A DNA stretch of 64,000 nt, from the NCBI GenBank assembly GCA_018398575.1, contig JAGTXZ010000014.1, positions 1,860,001-1,924,000 on the forward strand. Direction: 5' to 3'. Each line of letters begins with the position of its first letter. The stretch's first letter is position 1. The position numbers were made by a program, and so were the translations under genes. Shown one piece after another: positions 32,561 through 44,469 of this stretch. This stretch comes from Ampelomyces quisqualis. Its lineage: Eukaryota; Ascomycota; Dothideomycetes; Pleosporales; Phaeosphaeriaceae. The notes under the pieces are model-generated. The model made no database searches, was not told the origin of the DNA, and saw nothing but the letters and a program-made list of their open reading frames with translations.

Positions 32561-33843
32561 ACGATATTTGAGTCGCACAATCGAAAGCTTGTTGTATACG
32601 ATTGGCTCGTGGGTTAGCATCACTGTACGGTATATGGTAACGATATACAGTTGAACTCTTTGCGGCACCATCGCCTCGTGTCACTTTTCCATGACGGTAA
32701 ATACTTTGACTTTAATTCGAGTCCGGTTCTAAGATAAAAACTCCCCTCGGGCCCACCGGTTCCTTCAAAAAGTACGAAGGACTGTTCGCACAGTTTTATT
32801 GCTTGCAATAACGACGGAGTCACTGGTGGGCCCGAGTACCAGCTTGATCCTTCAGCAGTAATAGATGCTCAGCGAAAAATCAGTTTTTCCACCCCAAAAG
32901 AGCGAGGAGGCCATTTCACCTCTACAGTGAGTGGGCAAGGGCTTCAAGTACAGCAACACCGGAAGTATTATGCGCGAATCCAATCAGCATATAAGCCTCG
33001 GCCGTCTCTAGGCCCTCAATACTGTACAGACTGCCATTCACCAGCACGAGTCTAGTCGGCGTCGCCGATTGCGTGCACGGATCCTGCGCACCCACTGAGA
33101 CTCCCGCAGCATTACAGGAGTCGTCAGCACGTTGTTTGTTGCGCAAGTAGTAGACTACGCTGGAGCAAGTCAATACCATGGACTTTTCTGTCGTCCCGAG
33201 AGCATCTGGTTGATAAGAAGGAAGGAGTACTCCGTAAGAATAGATTAAAAGGATAACTCACCACCCACATAGACTTGAGACTGAGGCGACCTAGACTTCA
33301 CAATTGTTCTGGGGCGTAGTCACCCATATTGAGGTGCCAGGGCTTGGAGTTATCTTTTCTATAATCGCATTCGTCCTGAGATTTTCTGTCCGCCTCTTCC
33401 ATGATCAACATTGCCCTGCGTGCCGTTCTACTGAACTCGGTGTACATTCTCAGGGGCACGCATCCAAGTACTATATCATACGGCAGCTAATATCAGAGAA
33501 AGCTTGGCAATTAACAAGAACTTCTCGTGGTTGCATGGTGAAATTCGTGCTGGTCGATCAAGATTCTGACATGGACGTTAAGCTTGCCAAGAGGGCGGAT
33601 ACTTCAGGTATATGCCACATGGAGAATTTCCTCTCCACATCACTACATCTGTCTAGGCGCGTGTATAACCTACGACTTTGACTCATGCTCGTCAGGCATC
33701 GATACTGTAAGTCTGCCTGGGAAGTTGCCTGACATAGGTGCCTCGTTAAGCAGACCCACAACCTGTCATGTTGTACATACACTACGTACTGTTTTTAGGA
33801 CATCACTTATTAATAAGAGCTAGCGCCCCATGAATGTGGTTAT
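32561..33843. other. Intergenic, no supported gene (1.28 kb)
   Basis: This is the 3' flank of two converging genes. ORFs 32922-33179 (-, 85 codons) and 33304-33681 (+, 125 codons) are the longest. Neither shows a family signature or signal peptide. A decayed gene cannot be excluded. Confidence 0.45.
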
Positions 33844-35868
33844 TTAGCTACCCCCACCACCACGCCCTCCTCCCCTACCTCGTCCTCGACCACCTCTTCC
33901 ACGTCCATGCCCCCGTCCTCGACCTCTTCCAGGGCCAGGTGGGACTGCACCTCTAGTCCATCTCTCACTCTCATCTCTTAAATCTTTCCATCGCTCGTCC
34001 AGATCTTTGACCTTGCCGGCTTCCATCTGCTCTTTGTTCTTCACCGCACTTGCATTGACGCCACGCTGAACAAAAAGCTGCATGCCCAAACCTTCTTCAC
34101 TACCCTGCTCGTACATGCCAAGATTCAGAGCCTGGCCTTGTGGGTCGTACGATGATTCAATGTCTACGGTGCCGGAGTCGGGGAAGCGGGCGATGGACTG
34201 TGATAGAGTGGTGTCAGGATGTGGATCTGTGATGGAGTGGAAGGTCAAGCACTGGACAACGCCTTCGAGGCCTGCGTATATGTTCTGCGAGATAGCAGAT
34301 GGAACGGACAAGCTATAGACAGGAGAGACTTGACCGCGGCGCCAGTAGTCCTCTCGATAAGCATTACGATTCGGTGGACTACGTGGATTGAGGTAGACGT
34401 TCCAACCACCGGTCATCGTCGCTCTGTGATGATCGGTTTTGTTGACGATGGCATTGTACGCGTAGTCTGAACTCCGGGCATCGTTCTTTGCCTTTGGTCC
34501 CTGCGAGGCGGTGTGATATGCATGCGATCCCGAAAGACGCAAGTCAAACACTTTGATCATGCTGTGCATGGAAACGCCTACCACGATTCGCTCGAGGCCT
34601 TGTAAAGCAAGCGAGTATACTGACGAGTCGTTTGTTGGATCCCAGAACATACTATCGAAACCACGGGGAGAGCGCATATCATGTAGTCGGATGACACCGT
34701 CGTAGCCTCCAGACAAGAATACATTGCCTGCGTCTGAGCCGCCCCGCGCTGTGCCAGGAACGGGTAATAAAGGGTAGATAGAGGTGCTGTGTTGTACATC
34801 ATGATCCGATATCGTTCCTTTCCAGGACTTCGATTCCAAGTTGAACTTCCTTAGAGGTTGCGACGATAGACCATCTGGAGTGACTGCATATGCCTGGATG
34901 GGCTCATTCGAGGGCCCTAGTCCAACAGCCACCCTGTCGTGCGAAAGGAAGCTGCATGACCAGATCCGCCCATTCCTGATTTCCGTACGGATTGGCGTAG
35001 TCTGGGCAAGAGGCTCAGGAGGATCTTGTGGCGTTGCATCATGACTCAAGGAGTATAGCGCTAAGGTTGTGTCTCCAAGCGTTGCAGCTAGCATGGTTTG
35101 GTCCGACGGGGATATCGATACAGACCCCACGGCCCGGCCTTCTGTGCCGTAACGTTGCTCTCGGGTTTCCTCGCTCTGAGCGTCCCAACTTAGTGACGAC
35201 AACCGACCCGAAGCGGTACCATACACAATGCTCTCTTCAGTCCCATTGCGTTGGTGGGGTCGTAGCAGCTTCAAGCTCGTTATGTCATCACGCCCTTCAA
35301 AGCTATCAGGAATCTTGTACGTGCACCAGGAACTGCGATGTCTGAAAGCATCAAAGGTGCACGTTGAGTCTGCAGAAGGACCACACTCGAGTTCATCTTC
35401 CCACATCTGTCTAGCAGACTTTCCCGTCTCTTTGACTCTTAAAATGATCTGAGTGCCTGCAGACCATATCACTACTTCTCTACGTTCTGCCCAGCCACCA
35501 AATGTTTCTTCATAGCTGTCAATGCTGGGCTGATATCCCATAGTCTGTCCTCGAGGGCCTCGCCACTTGATATTCTGCCACGTGTTGATGCTTTTTGTAA
35601 TAACTGATGGCTCCAGATACTTCGCAATAAATCCTTTGCGTTGCCAATTTCGATATAGCGTGGTCAAGCCGTGGACGGAGTTTCGAGCATCCAGATCTAG
35701 TCCGCGGAGAGCGAAACGTCCTTTCAGAAAGGCTTTCCACCCGTCAAGCCTCGTAAACTCGGATAATCGGCGATTCGATAGGGAGAGGTGGAGTACATCT
35801 CGTGAATGTTCGAAATGGTTGGTGATCAATGAGAGGATCTCATTAGGCAGGGTATTGAGAGTCGCCAT
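33844..35868 (-). CDS. F-box protein with WD40-like propeller and C-terminal RGG tail
   Basis: Single exon, 674 residues, from ATG 35868. The N-terminus (TLNTLPNEILSLITNHFEH, then LHLSLSNRRLSEFTR) is an F-box, which docks to Skp1 in SCF ubiquitin ligases. The next 500 residues show repeat units of WD40 type, for example VFLSGGYDGVIRLHDMRSP and ERIVVGVSMHSMIKVFDLR, suggesting a beta-propeller that would recognise a substrate. The last 40 residues are almost only Gly and Arg (GRGRGRGHGRGRGGRGRGRG and onward), an RGG/RG-rich tail of the kind that binds RNA or is methylated on arginine. The substrate is unknown. An F-box, propeller and RGG tail together is uncommon. Homologues in related fungi are expected to be annotated only as F-box domain proteins. 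Confidence 0.82.
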   Translation of the reverse strand: MATLNTLPNEILSLITNHFEHSRDVLHLSLSNRRLSEFTRLDGWKAFLKGRFALRGLDLDARNSVHGLTTLYRNWQRKGFIAKYLEPSVITKSINTWQNIKWRGPRGQTMGYQPSIDSYEETFGGWAERREVVIWSAGTQIILRVKETGKSARQMWEDELECGPSADSTCTFDAFRHRSSWCTYKIPDSFEGRDDITSLKLLRPHQRNGTEESIVYGTASGRLSSLSWDAQSEETREQRYGTEGRAVGSVSISPSDQTMLAATLGDTTLALYSLSHDATPQDPPEPLAQTTPIRTEIRNGRIWSCSFLSHDRVAVGLGPSNEPIQAYAVTPDGLSSQPLRKFNLESKSWKGTISDHDVQHSTSIYPLLPVPGTARGGSDAGNVFLSGGYDGVIRLHDMRSPRGFDSMFWDPTNDSSVYSLALQGLERIVVGVSMHSMIKVFDLRLSGSHAYHTASQGPKAKNDARSSDYAYNAIVNKTDHHRATMTGGWNVYLNPRSPPNRNAYREDYWRRGQVSPVYSLSVPSAISQNIYAGLEGVVQCLTFHSITDPHPDTTLSQSIARFPDSGTVDIESSYDPQGQALNLGMYEQGSEEGLGMQLFVQRGVNASAVKNKEQMEAGKVKDLDERWKDLRDESERWTRGAVPPGPGRGRGRGHGRGRGGRGRGRGGGRGGGGS

Positions 35869-37370
35869 ACGAGATAAGTAGATTCATACCAATGCATTGA
35901 ACGTTGATGTTTCAATTGAGGTTGTCGTGTGTTTATGACCAACTAGCACAAGAAATTCAGCGAGCTTGTAGGTATATCAGACGTATTGGCGGTAAGCGAA
36001 AAGATGACTCTTCGCATGACGACAGTCCCAGTTGATGTGGCGTCTCACCAGCCACCGCACTAGCTACATTTGGATAGAAAGGATGCAATTGGGAGCAATT
36101 CGAGTAAACAGTCATCTAGGGACTCATTTGCGTTGAACTGAACGTGGGACATCTGCAATCAGGAGTCAGGACGCAGCCGCACTGGGGATATCGGGGTAAT
36201 CAGGGTACACTCCGATGATTGTTGTTGTTGGTCCACGCCTCCAATGCCCCCAACCCGCCACGTTGCGTTCGTTTAAGGTCTCCGCTAGGGCACGTGTTAA
36301 ATCATGCTTCAAGAATAGTGCAAAATAAGCTCGTGCCCTGTCCTCCCAACACAGGTGCAAGCTCCTAAGCCTCCTATAACTGTTTCATCACTACAACACG
36401 AATGTATTGTTGATTCACCAGATTTTCGCCATCTTCTTGTAGCCTTGCCTTCTGTAACAAAAGCTAGTTCGTAAAGTCCACTATATAGGATACTTGTCCA
36501 CTCTTCTCTAGTGACAGCTCTCCCCACACCTAGTAGAACCAGGCTATCCCTTCTGCTTTGCTCTTACAACCCCGCCAGTACTCCGTCCAACTTCTCCTAT
36601 AGAGAGCCTACCTCAGTCTCCAGAGACCTTAAGCAGCTTATAATGTGCTTGAAAAGGTCATCGTCGAGCTACTTTGTGCTTTGCTTTAAGACATGAGCTG
36701 CAACAACGGGCAGGGGCGACAGAAGAGGTGATTAAAAACGCGTGTGCAAGCGCCTTCAGGGGTTAGGTGCCATCGCGGTAAGACTTACACGCGTCAAAAA
36801 TAGGCTCATTAGTACGGAGTGTGTAAGAAAATGATGCCTTCCGCTCCTTGCCTGCTTTGCATCCGCCTACATCCCCTTCGGGAGGGTTTAAAAAGGCGTT
36901 GAACTAAATCAATCAATCAATCAACCTGCGTTGCTTTAAATGGGGAGGGCCCAGGCTTGTCTTGCACTAATTTTGGAACCATGAGAGCACATCCCGAGTT
37001 TTGATATATCGATCGACACGTTCGCCCTCCTCATGCAGCTCTTCTTCACCACAGGCTTGCTCTATCATGGCTGTCAATGAGGACTTGCACACCGGCATGC
37101 TTCATTTTCGCGATAATGTGGCACGACGATCTCTACACTCCCGACTCCTGAGTCCAGGAAAAACACGCGTTTCGGTGCTTATCCACCCACTGCAGCCAGC
37201 CGGGGCCCCGGGCATTGACACTTTCGGCCCGCCGTAAGCAACCCTGTTGGCGCCAACGTTACCCTGGAGGCTGGATGGAGTTCGATTAGTTAATCCACGC
37301 TCTGCCCAGGAGCTCACAGCTGCGATCCACGACTCTACCATCGCGTCGTCCTGCGACATCCACATATGTG
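35869..37370. other. Intergenic, no supported gene (1.5 kb)
   Basis: This region is upstream of two divergent genes. It includes a short (AATC)4 tract at 36907-36924. ORFs of 60-90 codons on both strands show no family resemblance. The last 400 bp probably form the promoter and leader of the G-alpha-like gene. Confidence 0.45.
36907..36924. repeat. AATC tetranucleotide microsatellite (4 units)
   Basis: Four tandem AATC units plus AA. Short and probably of no functional weight. Confidence 0.6.
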
Positions 37371-39284
37371 ATGGCCGACTCACAGCCTGATGAGAAGCTC
37401 GCGTATGCGCTTCTCAGTGCTGTCGAGACCAACATGAACCGATTGCGACAAATCATTGACGGGCTACGGCAGATACATAACCGCTGGCGAGACGACGATG
37501 GATCTTGCATCAACTTAATCGCGCAGCTCACGGCGCTCAAGTCGAATCTTGGAACCATGCGCGACTGGTTAAGCCATGCGCTCTCTGCTATGCATCCGCA
37601 GTTGCTCGATGACCTGGAAGTGCTGATGGCTTCGTGCGGGTTATTGGTGCGGCACTTGGACACTTTGGTCAACCGGCTACATCAGCCGGACCACGTCTCT
37701 CTCGATTGCGCTACCAAACTGAAGTACACATTCGGTGGCAGGTCGATGCATCGCTTGCGAAAGGTTGCACAGGGACAGAAAGAAGCTGTCAATCTGCTTT
37801 TGGCTGCATGCAAATGGTGAGCAGTTCGGCATATTACCATGCGGCCATCACATCTAACCACACATAGTCATGCAATGGCACAGCGCAAGATTCTATTGCA
37901 CAAGTCCCGCCAAATTCGATCTCGTGATGCTAGTTCACTGAAGGTGCTGACACGCTCATCCAATGTCACGGGTGGGTGCCTGAGGATCCTGACGCAGGCA
38001 TCGGCCATGATTCAGTGGCTCAGGTGCCTCTATTACATCAAACTCATGAGGAAGCAACCAGAGCAGCTGCCTACAGAGAAGGACTATGATATTGTTGCTG
38101 CAAACGACCGATCCGATGCCATTGACCGCGCATTGCAATACGACGCCACCAGTCTCAGGCGCGAGACCAAGCTGGTCATGATGGGCAACATGAACAGTGG
38201 CAAAGAATTGATTATGCACCAGATGAAAGTTCTGTACGCCGATGGCTACTATCCCGTCGAGGAACGCAAGCCCTATCGTTATGCCGTGCGCTCCACCGTG
38301 CGCTTGCTCATTCACGCGATAATCGACCTCCTGAAGGATACAGGAATTAGTCTTCCGTCCGAACTCAATCCGCAATTTGCGATCTTGCTCTACGAGGTGG
38401 AGACGGTCATAATGTCGCGGATAACACAACAAGCTGTTCAGGCGGTCCAGGCCATCTGGTCTTGCCCTGAATTCTCGACGCTTTATGTTCAAAACTTTGA
38501 GATAGAATTCCCGCAGTACGCCCCGTATTTTGCACAAGAGATCGAACGAATAGCTAGCGACGATTTCGTCCCAACCGAGGCTGATATCATGCGCTTGAAC
38601 CAAACTTTCGGCGGCATTAGGGAATTGCGCTTTAGCTGGGACGAGCTAGATGTGCATCTTTTCAACATCAACGGACACATACCTGCGCACTTCCGTGAAC
38701 GTTGGTACCACCAGCTCGAAGGTGCTACCTCGCTAGTATACACCGTGGACGTCTCGCGTTATGATCAGCCCCACTTTGGGCATTCTACAGAGTCGCAGCT
38801 CCTTGACGACTTTGCATACTTCGAATCTTGGGCAGCATCGGAGAGGTTTGCCAACTCCTCGATCATTCTCCTGCTCAACAACTTTACCAGGTTCCGTGGA
38901 AAACTGCCTTACTCCCCCTTGGAGACCTTCTTTTCAGACTATGTACCAAGCGTGGTGGACCCTGAAACGTCCGCGCGGCAGTACATCCTGCGTCGTTTCA
39001 AGGAAGTCAATCGAAATCGCCTCTCGATCTACTCGTTCTGGGTAGATCTAGACCTGAGCGACAACACGCACTTGTACGCAGCGCTCAAGAAGACGTTACA
39101 GCACATTCAGCAACGCAAAGCAAATGAGGAAGTCTGGAGTGCCAGCATCACCAGCATGGGATCGGGCAGCCGCGCTGGCACGGGTAAGCTTATACCTAGC
39201 CGTAGCGACACTGCCTTGAAGAACAGGCCTGGAGCAAAGGAGTCGCAAGGCGGCCTCGGTATGCAAAATTACAAGACTGGGTGA
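37371..39284 (+). CDS. G-protein alpha-subunit-like protein with degenerate G motifs and long N-terminal extension
   Basis: Two exons, 37371-37816 and 37868-39284, intron 51 nt, 620 residues; normal G-alpha subunits have about 350. Residues 1-240 are a helical domain without a G-alpha counterpart (two Leu/Arg-rich helices around MNRLRQIIDGLRQIHNRW and LLVRHLDTLVNRLHQ), resembling the helical N-terminal domains of fungal signalling proteins. From about residue 248 the G-alpha fold can be traced: KLVMMGNMNSGKELIMHQMK (P-loop), DIMRLNQTFGGIRELRF (switch I), HLFNINGHIPAHFRERW (switch II), SLVYTVDVSRYDQ and SSIILLLNNFTRFRGKL. Key residues are changed: the P-loop Ser/Thr is Glu262, the switch I Arg is Asn393, the Mg-binding Thr is Phe396, DVGGQ is NINGH (415-419) and NKxD is NNFT (486-489). 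GTP hydrolysis is therefore unlikely, and it may act as a scaffold. The N-terminal myristoylation site is absent. Confidence 0.8.
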
Positions 39285-41107
39285 AGGCCGGAAACTACAA
39301 AGCAACTTGGGCGTGTCCTTGCGTTCTTTTTGCTGCAGGCTGCCGCCTAAAAAGCAGCATGGGCAGGTTCTTGTTGTCTGCAACCGATGCGACCTCCCCC
39401 AGGCTAGCTGGTATGGCTCCGTCCTACAGCGTCCACAGATATCTGTCATGGACCCCGGCAGGCAGTGCAAATCTATCGATACTATGGCGACATTACGATC
39501 GTTTAATCGGTTCACAAACATGTCAAAGCTGGCTCGGCTGGGTCTCGCTGCGACGTTAGGGATGCAGAGAAACCACTTCACTTCCTTTTTCAGGTCATTT
39601 TCTTCCTTTTTACAACAAGAGTCAGCATCGAAGTGGCTGTTGTTGCCTTCCTAGTTCAGCGAAAAGCCAGCCTACTGTAGACCCTCCTGTACCACGCCAC
39701 ATGGACGAGGCATCGGTATTCAGACATGACACCGTGCAGTCCAAATCAGGAAATCAAATGACCAGTATTCTAGGTGCGTCTGTTACAGCCCTGGAATGTG
39801 CCAAATACCATCACGTCTGCGCAGCTTGGGGTTGTTTGAGTGTACCTGTATCGCCTGTCACATGAATAGTAGACAAACACCAGGAGCATGATCCGCACAG
39901 GCGGAAGTTGCAGAAGATACCACAAAGCCCCCACAAAATAATCATGCACTATAATATACCGAATCTCCAGTAGCCGCCAGTGTGCATCAAAGATATGGCT
40001 TGTCGTCAGGTCCTATCTACACCGCAACATACGGTACAGAAAACAGCGCCTGATACGCGTAGGCTCGAAGACTCGAGTTCATATCCTACAATCTACAGCA
40101 TCCTGTACGAAGTATATCAGCTCATTCCACATAGCTTGCCAAAATCCGAATCTCGTCTTCCTCGCCAGCGTCTTTTTCCCTACACCATGCGCAACACAAG
40201 TCACGACGCGCCCACGCTAGCTTTATCCCCCAGAACCTCGTGCTCCAGACACTACAAGCACCGTACCGGTTCGTAGCTCCTTATTTTGAAAAGTAATCTT
40301 ATCGGGCCTTTGGACCCTGGAAGTGCCTGCAGCTGTCGCAAGGTCAGACGCGAATGTGGCTGTCCTGGGATAAAACGTGGGGACCCCGCAACCCGAGAAA
40401 AGGGCTGCCAGAATCTAGGTACTAATGTCGTGCTAATTTCCCGTGGCACATGTGCACCGTGCAGATACATCGCAAGCCGTGCACGTTGCCAGTGGGGTAC
40501 TTGACATGGAAATTCCTCACCGGCTCCATGGCGACTATTGGTCTTGAAAAACTGGCCGGTATGAGTCTGTTTGGTAGCATGGCCACGTGCGGTGTGGGAA
40601 CGAGGAACCGGGCCACACTACCATTTATCAAGCGGTAAGGTAGAGGGGAGAATGATGCGGTGTTGGAATATCAGGGTGAGAATTGCCCACTTTCCACACA
40701 TCGAGCACATGGCATGGTAATGCGCCGATAATGGTGTAGCATAGATGTAGATTTCATTCCATCATCAAGTCATACCAATCCCACCACCCTGTATAGTCTT
40801 TCAATGGAAAGTTACCAAAACCTACACACAATATTCACCTTATGCCAACTTCCTTCAGGGGTAAATAAGAATGAAGATCTGGCCCTTTGCATATGATGTG
40901 ACCAGTCCCGCCGATTTCCGGGAGTCGCCTCGGTCCTAGATGATATCTTTTCGAGATGCAATGACGCCTCCGCAGCATTCGCCTCGAGTGCTTTCGTGGT
41001 GGCCGTTCCCGACACCACAAAGAAATATACGTCCATATATAGTCGCTCGCTCCTGAGTTGAACGCCAATTCCATGCCCAGATATCCATAAAAATGCAACG
41101 CGTTGCC
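39285..41107. other. Intergenic between convergent genes, no supported gene (1.8 kb)
   Basis: This is the 3' flank of the G-alpha-like gene (+) and CDC24 (-). ORF 39096-39581 (-) overlaps the end of the G-alpha-like gene and looks like a shadow. ORFs near 40000-40640 and 40812-41120 show no family signature. Confidence 0.45.
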
Positions 41108-44100
41108 TCATCGTTGGCAAAAAAGCTCAATCTCGCCTAGCTGGCCGCCGCCTGGGTTTGTGTCGCGTTGTTGCTCCTTCCAGTTTTCGAATGCTTCCTG
41201 GACGTCATCGTCACACTGTATGCTAACGTATGTGTTTTCGCTGTCCAGATACTTCAACTTGACTTGACCAGAACCCAGCGAGACAGATGTCGAGCGCTGA
41301 AGTTTTGCATCGATCCTGTCCTTGAGCGACTGAAAGCTGATATTTGTGCTGACAACCAATACCATCGTGGTGCCAGCCGATGGGCAATGTACTTTGACTT
41401 TCAGTTGGGTCGGAATACTTGATTCCTGTTGTGAAAGCGGTGGTGACATGTTCCGAGAGTCCATAGATGCTGGCGTTAACGTGCCTTGACTTCTTTCAAA
41501 AGAGGAAGCGGGCGTCATTGTACGAGACAGAGATGGTGCGTGACTTGGATCGCGTCTGGGAGGACCTCCGTGATAATCAGCGTTGGCCAGCTCCGCCGCA
41601 GTACGTTGTTGAACGAGGCGATCTCGTTGGATCGCTGGGGACTGTGTAGCCGCGCGGGGCGGTGGCTGGTTTGCGGGCGAGTTGTTCTGGCTGCGGTTGA
41701 CAATCGCCGCGTTATAGGCGTAGTGCGTTGGAAAAGGTGGCACCTCGGGTACTGGAGGTTGCGGCCCGTTTGGCCTTCTCGCGTTGGGGTTCAGACTTGA
41801 GTTGATATCAGGGCTACTAGCCGCTCTCAATCGGCCTTGGGAAGTCGTTGCATTGGGCGGCAAAGATGGCCGCTGATTGCGCGCTTGAGAATACTGGCCC
41901 GAACCATCCCGGGACATGTTGTTGCGAGTGTGTGTTGCTGGAGCGGTATATCGGTTGTTTTCCTCATGTGAGTAGCCAGTGGGCGGTTGTTGGCGAGGGA
42001 AGGGAAAGGTTCCCGCGGACGACGAACTTGCCCTAGCAGTCGAGTAACTCGACATGGGTGTCTCGGCCACAGGTGAGAAACACGAGTCTTGGTTACCACC
42101 AGCCTGTAATTGTTGGGTGCGTAGGGTCAAGGGAGCTGCATAATTCATGGGAAATCGGGGCGGTGGAGTATCCAAAGGAGTTCCACTGTCGCCAGTCGTT
42201 GATCGCGAGCGTATGGACGCACTCGAGGTATTGTGAACGTGCCTGAAAGAGTCCCTGTCTGGGTATCCGATCGCCATTGGGTCCATATCATCGTCGTCGT
42301 CGTCGCCGTCGTCATCCTCGCGATATGGATTCTCCAGGACCTGATCGCGCATGTATGCGAATTGGGTATCAGAGGGTTTCGAGTGCGTCGTGCTCGCACT
42401 CGATCGCGCTTGGTCCTTCCAAACGCGGCGTTGCATGTCGACCTGTGTCGCCCAGTGCTTCATTTCGGCCTCGCTGGGAAAGCGGATGATGAAGTTTTCG
42501 ATGCCGGGGTCGCCTTTCCAGAAGATTTGGCACGTGTATGAACCTGGATTGATCAGAAAGGGAACCTGGACATTTTCACAATAGACTTACCAGGCCTTTG
42601 AAGGGAAATCGTCTCGGTGACATTTTGCATGAAAATGCGGCCTTTCAACTGCAACTTTGGTTTTCCGTCCTTGGTCACCAGTGTCCTTGTGGATATCTTG
42701 TTCTTGGGCTTGTTTATGTTGATTTCCTTGCAACAGAGCAGAATCATCTCAAAGAGATAGATTTTGTAGTCACGCTCCTCGTTCTTGGAGCTCATGCTCT
42801 CGCCTTTCAACACTGTATACTGGCCGTAGAGGAGTAAATCGCCGAAACCTTCGATCCGGTGGCCCTTCCAGTCTTCTACAAGTGTTTTGAGCTCCTCAAC
42901 AGCCTCGACGCGCTCTTCGCGAGCAATGGCATCATTGGTCCCAGCGAGGACAGAAGAAGCCGCTTCAATACCTCGGGAGATGTCGTCTCTTCTCTGCTCG
43001 TCCAGGTCACCCTTGTCACGTAGTTGCTGTTGGTCGATTAGCACTCTATTTGAAGCGCCTATTTATGTGCAACATACCGAAAGCAGAAGCGGATACTTGG
43101 TCAGTCGCTGGAACGGTTTCAAAAGGAAGGATGTGAGCAATGTCGGGGACTCGACCATTTGGCGCATCTCGGGGGATCCGCCCGTCTCTTTGAGCTTGTC
43201 AAATTCGCGCATCGCAATCTGCTCGCACTTTCTCTGGTTTGCAATATATGGCTCGTAAACCTTGAAAGCTTCCTTGTATAGCACAAATAGATTTCCCCAA
43301 TTTTGCTCCGAGGGAGGCTGTGCGTTGGTCTGCTCGACGCGGATCAGAAAACGGCGCTGGAAGTCGAGGAGGGCATTGAGATTCAAGAAAATGTCATGGA
43401 CTTGATCTCCGCTGATGACGCCCTTTTCTTCAACAAGTTTCTTGAACTCCTGCAGCAGCTCCAGGTGCTGGACGTATGTGCGCTCCGTCTTGACCAGCTC
43501 GTCGATGATGTGCTCGCGCTGCGTGCGATTCGCCGAGGAGACGGCGCCGTCGGCCGCTTGGGCGGGGTTGATCTTACCCAACGCGACGAGCGAGTCCAGC
43601 ACGCGGTTTACTACATTGGTAACCTGTCTGGATTAGCTGCGAATAGTACACTGAGTAGAGGCGGGGTTTTCTCACCTTTACGAATCCAGTCGTGTCGTCG
43701 CCATACAGGTCGCCCAGAATGAAGCAGCTCTCCTGCGGGATGCCCAGTTCACCGACGCAGCTCTGGATGAACCTGTAGGTGGCCATCTTCTCGTTCTTCT
43801 TCAGGCTCTTCTCGTCCGTCTTGGAGTTGGGGATGCTCAGCAGGACCTGCGGCTCGAGGGCGTTGTACAGCTCCATCAGCGGGTAGCCCCTGCGGAAGGT
43901 GCGCCATAGCAGCGTCACCGGGTCGGCGTCGTCGTCGGCCTTGGTCTCCTCCTCGGCCATCCACTGCTCGAAGCCGGGGATCAGGCGCAGGCGCATCTGC
44001 AGGCTGAGACATCGCTGGAAGAGCGACGTGTCTTTGTCGGCGCGCTTGTTGAGGACGTTGTCGGACGCCTCGACGGGGCCGCCGTTGACGGGGGTCGAGG

Positions 44101-44377
44101 GGTAGCTTGGCGGCGGCTGGCCGCCAAAGAGGGTCGAGGCGGACGTGGCCTGGGTGCTCTGGGTGTCGCGGGCGCTGCTGTGCGAGTAGCTCGAGTACTG
44201 GCTCTGGTGGCTCTGGTAGCTCTGGTGGGACATGAGGGCGGGGGGCCCGGCGTTGCTGGCGTTGCTGGCGATGCGGCTGTGGGCAGAGGCGGCGGCGGCG
44301 GCGGCGGACGGTGAGGCGGCCGAGTGAGAGGTGTGAGCGCGCACCAGGCCCGAGTGGAAAGCAAGGCCGCCCTCCAT
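41108..44377 (-). CDS. CDC24: Cdc24-type Rho guanine-nucleotide exchange factor
   Basis: Four exons, 44377-43676, 43623-43078, 43026-42591 and 42543-41108, introns 52, 51 and 47 nt, 1039 residues. Domain order is that of Cdc24/Scd1. After a Ser/Ala/His-rich start comes a CDC24/calponin-like region (about 105-235, DPVTLLWRTFRRGYPLMELY). Then follow the DH domain (about 265-440, IIDELVKTERTYVQHLELL and LLKPFQRLTKYPLLL), the PH domain (about 470-610, DLLLYGQYTVLKG to IRFPSEAEMKHWATQ), a long Ser/Pro/Asn-rich linker with an Asp run, and a C-terminal PB1 domain (about 945-1036, LKVKVHCPSAGTTM). It loads GTP on Cdc42 at sites of polar growth, and the PB1 domain binds the Bem1/Scd2 scaffold. The third-intron acceptor CAACAG was chosen because it gives LLLSQLRDKGDLDEQRR in frame. 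Confidence 0.93.
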
Positions 44378-44437
44378 GCTAGTTCTTCATCTCCGTGCTG
44401 CCGTGCAGAAGGGGAAGGATCAAAGCGCCAGTCGCTA

Positions 44438-44469
44438 GGCAGGGTGGCAGGGTGGCAGGGTGGCAGGGT
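44438..44469. repeat. 8-bp minisatellite, GGCAGGGT x4
   Basis: Four perfect direct copies of GGCAGGGT starting 61 bp upstream of the CDC24 ATG, within its likely leader. Copy number may vary between strains. Confidence 0.75.

Noticed and set aside
32922..33179. 85-codon minus-strand ORF with ATG, considered as a small protein gene
   Set aside because: No signal peptide, no homology I recognise and no supporting splice structure; kept only as a remark on the intergenic region.
33304..33681. 125-codon plus-strand ORF, considered as a gene fragment
   Set aside because: Translation shows no domain and no ATG in a good context; a decayed gene is possible but not shown.
39096..39581. 161-codon minus-strand ORF at the 3' end of the G-alpha-like gene
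   Set aside because: Half of it is antisense to real coding sequence; Cys/Arg-rich translation with no motif.
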